DNA of 41,963 nucleotides, taken from the NCBI GenBank assembly GCA_902764045.1, contig CACWUI010000001.1, forward strand, positions 1-41,963, given 5' to 3'. Position numbers and translations under genes: made by a program. Positions 41,211-41,963 of the stretch are shown here, piece after piece. The notes below the pieces were generated by a model. The model saw nothing but the letters and a program-made list of their open reading frames with translations. It had not been told where the DNA came from and searched no databases. The stretch is from an uncultured Lachnospiraceae bacterium. GTDB taxonomy: Bacteria > Bacillota > Clostridia > Lachnospirales > Lachnospiraceae. Position 1 is the stretch's first letter; every line of letters starts with the position of its first letter.

Positions 41211-41522
41211 ATGTACGCTATTATTGCAACAGGTGGTAAACAATACACAGTCGCTGAAGGCGATGAGATTTTTGTTGAAAAGTTAGGATTAAATGAAGGG
41301 GATTCCGTTACATTTGATCAGGTTCTTTTCGTAAACGACGGCAAAGCAAGCAAGGTGGGTACACCCACTGTGAGCGGAGCAAGCGTTACAGCTACAGTCG
41401 TTAAGGAAGGACGTGCAAAGAAAATCATCGTTTATAAGTACAAGGCAAAGAAGGGCTATCACAAAAAGAACGGCCACAGACAGCCTTATACCAAAGTTAA
41501 GATTGAAAAGATCAACGGTTGA
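41211..41522 (+). CDS. rplU: 50S ribosomal protein L21
   Basis: 103 residues, full length: MYAIIATGGKQYTVAEGDEI, EKLGLNEGDSVTFDQVLFV, and the C-terminal KKIIVYKYKAKKGYHKKNGHRQ-type RNA-binding segment ending PYTKVKIEKI. AGGAGG site upstream. Confidence 0.98.
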   Translation: MYAIIATGGKQYTVAEGDEIFVEKLGLNEGDSVTFDQVLFVNDGKASKVGTPTVSGASVTATVVKEGRAKKIIVYKYKAKKGYHKKNGHRQPYTKVKIEKING

Positions 41523-41554
41523 TTTTTAAGAAAGATGTAAAGGAGGAGAAGACC

Positions 41555-41845
41555 ATGTTATTTTTTAACCTTCAGTTATTCGCTCATAAAAAGGGTGTAG
41601 GTTCCACAAAGAACGGACGTGATTCCGAATCAAAGAGACTCGGCGCAAAGAGAGCTGACGGACAGTTTGTACTTGCCGGCAACATTCTCTACAGACAGCG
41701 CGGTACAAGGATCTTACCCGGAGTAAATGTAGGAAGAGGAAAAGACGATACACTCTTTGCTCTCGTGGACGGAACGGTCCGCTTTGAGAGAAGAGGAAAA
41801 GATAAAAAGCAGGTTTCGGTTTATCCCAAAGAAGCTGCTAATTAA
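41555..41845 (+). CDS. rpmA: 50S ribosomal protein L27 with cleavable N-terminal extension
   Basis: 96 residues from ATG 41555 (AAGGAGG 10 bases upstream; the in-frame ATG at 41519 overlapping rplU is not used). The protein begins MLFFNLQLFAHKKGVGSTKN: the NLQLF|AHKKG site is the one cut by the Prp cysteine protease in Firmicutes. The prp (ysxB) gene usually lying between rplU and rpmA is absent; only 32 bases separate them. Confidence 0.97.
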   Translation: MLFFNLQLFAHKKGVGSTKNGRDSESKRLGAKRADGQFVLAGNILYRQRGTRILPGVNVGRGKDDTLFALVDGTVRFERRGKDKKQVSVYPKEAAN

Positions 41846-41869
41846 TAAAAAAACGGTGCCGGTTTGATA

Positions 41870-41910
41870 TGTACCCCCTTTCCTGGACAACCAGGGAAGG
41901 GGGTTTTATT
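41870..41910 (+). terminator. Hairpin after rpmA, also the probable left end of an IS
   Basis: CCCCCTTTCCTGG / CCAGGGAAGGGGG with loop ACAA, followed by TTTTATT. It works as a terminator for the ribosomal operon. The sequence TGTACCCCC at 41870 also looks like the terminal inverted repeat of an IS3-like element, since a transposase gene starts right after it. Confidence 0.65.
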
Positions 41911-41963
41911 ATGCGTTATACGTACGAGTTTAAAAGAAGATGTGTTGAATTGTACCGGGAGGG
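41911..41963 (+). CDS. IS3-like transposase OrfA, start only
   Basis: ATG 41911 opens a frame to the window end coding MRYTYEFKRRCVELYREG, which matches the first helix of IS3/IS150-family OrfA helix-turn-helix proteins. No strong ribosome binding site is visible. It is truncated by the window edge. Confidence 0.65.
   Translation, partial: MRYTYEFKRRCVELYRE

Noticed and set aside
1..41963. CRISPR arrays, tRNA or rRNA genes
   Set aside because: No regularly spaced identical repeats and no cloverleaf or rRNA-like sequence were recognised by eye.

Overview
The window looks like a chromosomal segment of a Gram-positive anaerobe of the Lachnospiraceae (Clostridia) type. Grounds: strong AGGAGG ribosome binding sites, sigma-A-like promoters, HPr kinase, WhiA and an L27 with a cleavable N-terminal extension, an LPxTG surface protein, PPi-type phosphofructokinase, clostridial-type ferredoxin and a coding density typical of that family. 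No rRNA, tRNA or CRISPR array was found. The assignment is inferred from gene content, not from a marker-gene comparison.

Layout. (1) 1-8665: the 3' part of a gene for a giant LPxTG-anchored surface protein (2887 codons visible, 5' end outside the window), with a beta-helix-like start, two large tandem modules, Cna-B/SpaA-like isopeptide domains and an internal thioester-type domain. (2) 8666-15477: an accessory patchwork with many palindromic repeats, broken gene pieces, an AraC regulator divergent from a small Cys-repeat peptide, a YhcG/DUF1016 nuclease, a 2'-5' RNA ligase-like phosphoesterase, a Phd/PIN toxin-antitoxin pair and, most interestingly, an unannotated type I toxin-antitoxin-like locus (8919-9221): a 27-residue hydrophobic peptide facing a short convergent RNA that shares a terminator with it and carries a sequence complementary to the toxin start site. 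A second copy of the toxin promoter drives yhcG, and a second copy of the RNA stands alone. (3) 15478-20489: an OFA-type transporter, a small 2[4Fe-4S] ferredoxin, a DUF1858 protein translationally coupled to a PTS EIIC-like membrane protein, and small proteins of unknown role. (4) 20479-32185: HemW-like radical SAM protein (interrupted in frame by a palindromic repeat and followed by a 225-bp hairpin element), HIT protein, aconitase-family hydratase, DUF5711, CvpA, HprK, MurB, WhiA, citrate synthase and AroA. (5) 32235-41033: a His-rich COG0523 GTPase and a second COG0523-like protein carrying a TIGR03943-like domain, MetF, PPi-type phosphofructokinase, mannose-6-phosphate isomerase, a small membrane protein, a PIG-V-like membrane mannosyltransferase, a lipoprotein barnase with its barstar, and CCA-adding enzyme. 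(6) 41095-41963: the L21-L27 ribosomal operon without prp between the genes, then the left end of an IS3-like insertion sequence.

Functionally, regions 3-6 are mostly housekeeping: carbon-catabolite control (HprK), wall precursor synthesis (MurB), the citrate-to-isocitrate steps that normally lead to 2-oxoglutarate (citrate synthase plus hydratase), aromatic and folate/methionine metabolism, and metal homeostasis (the COG0523 pair). Region 2 is where selfish and toxin-antitoxin elements have repeatedly inserted, duplicated and decayed.
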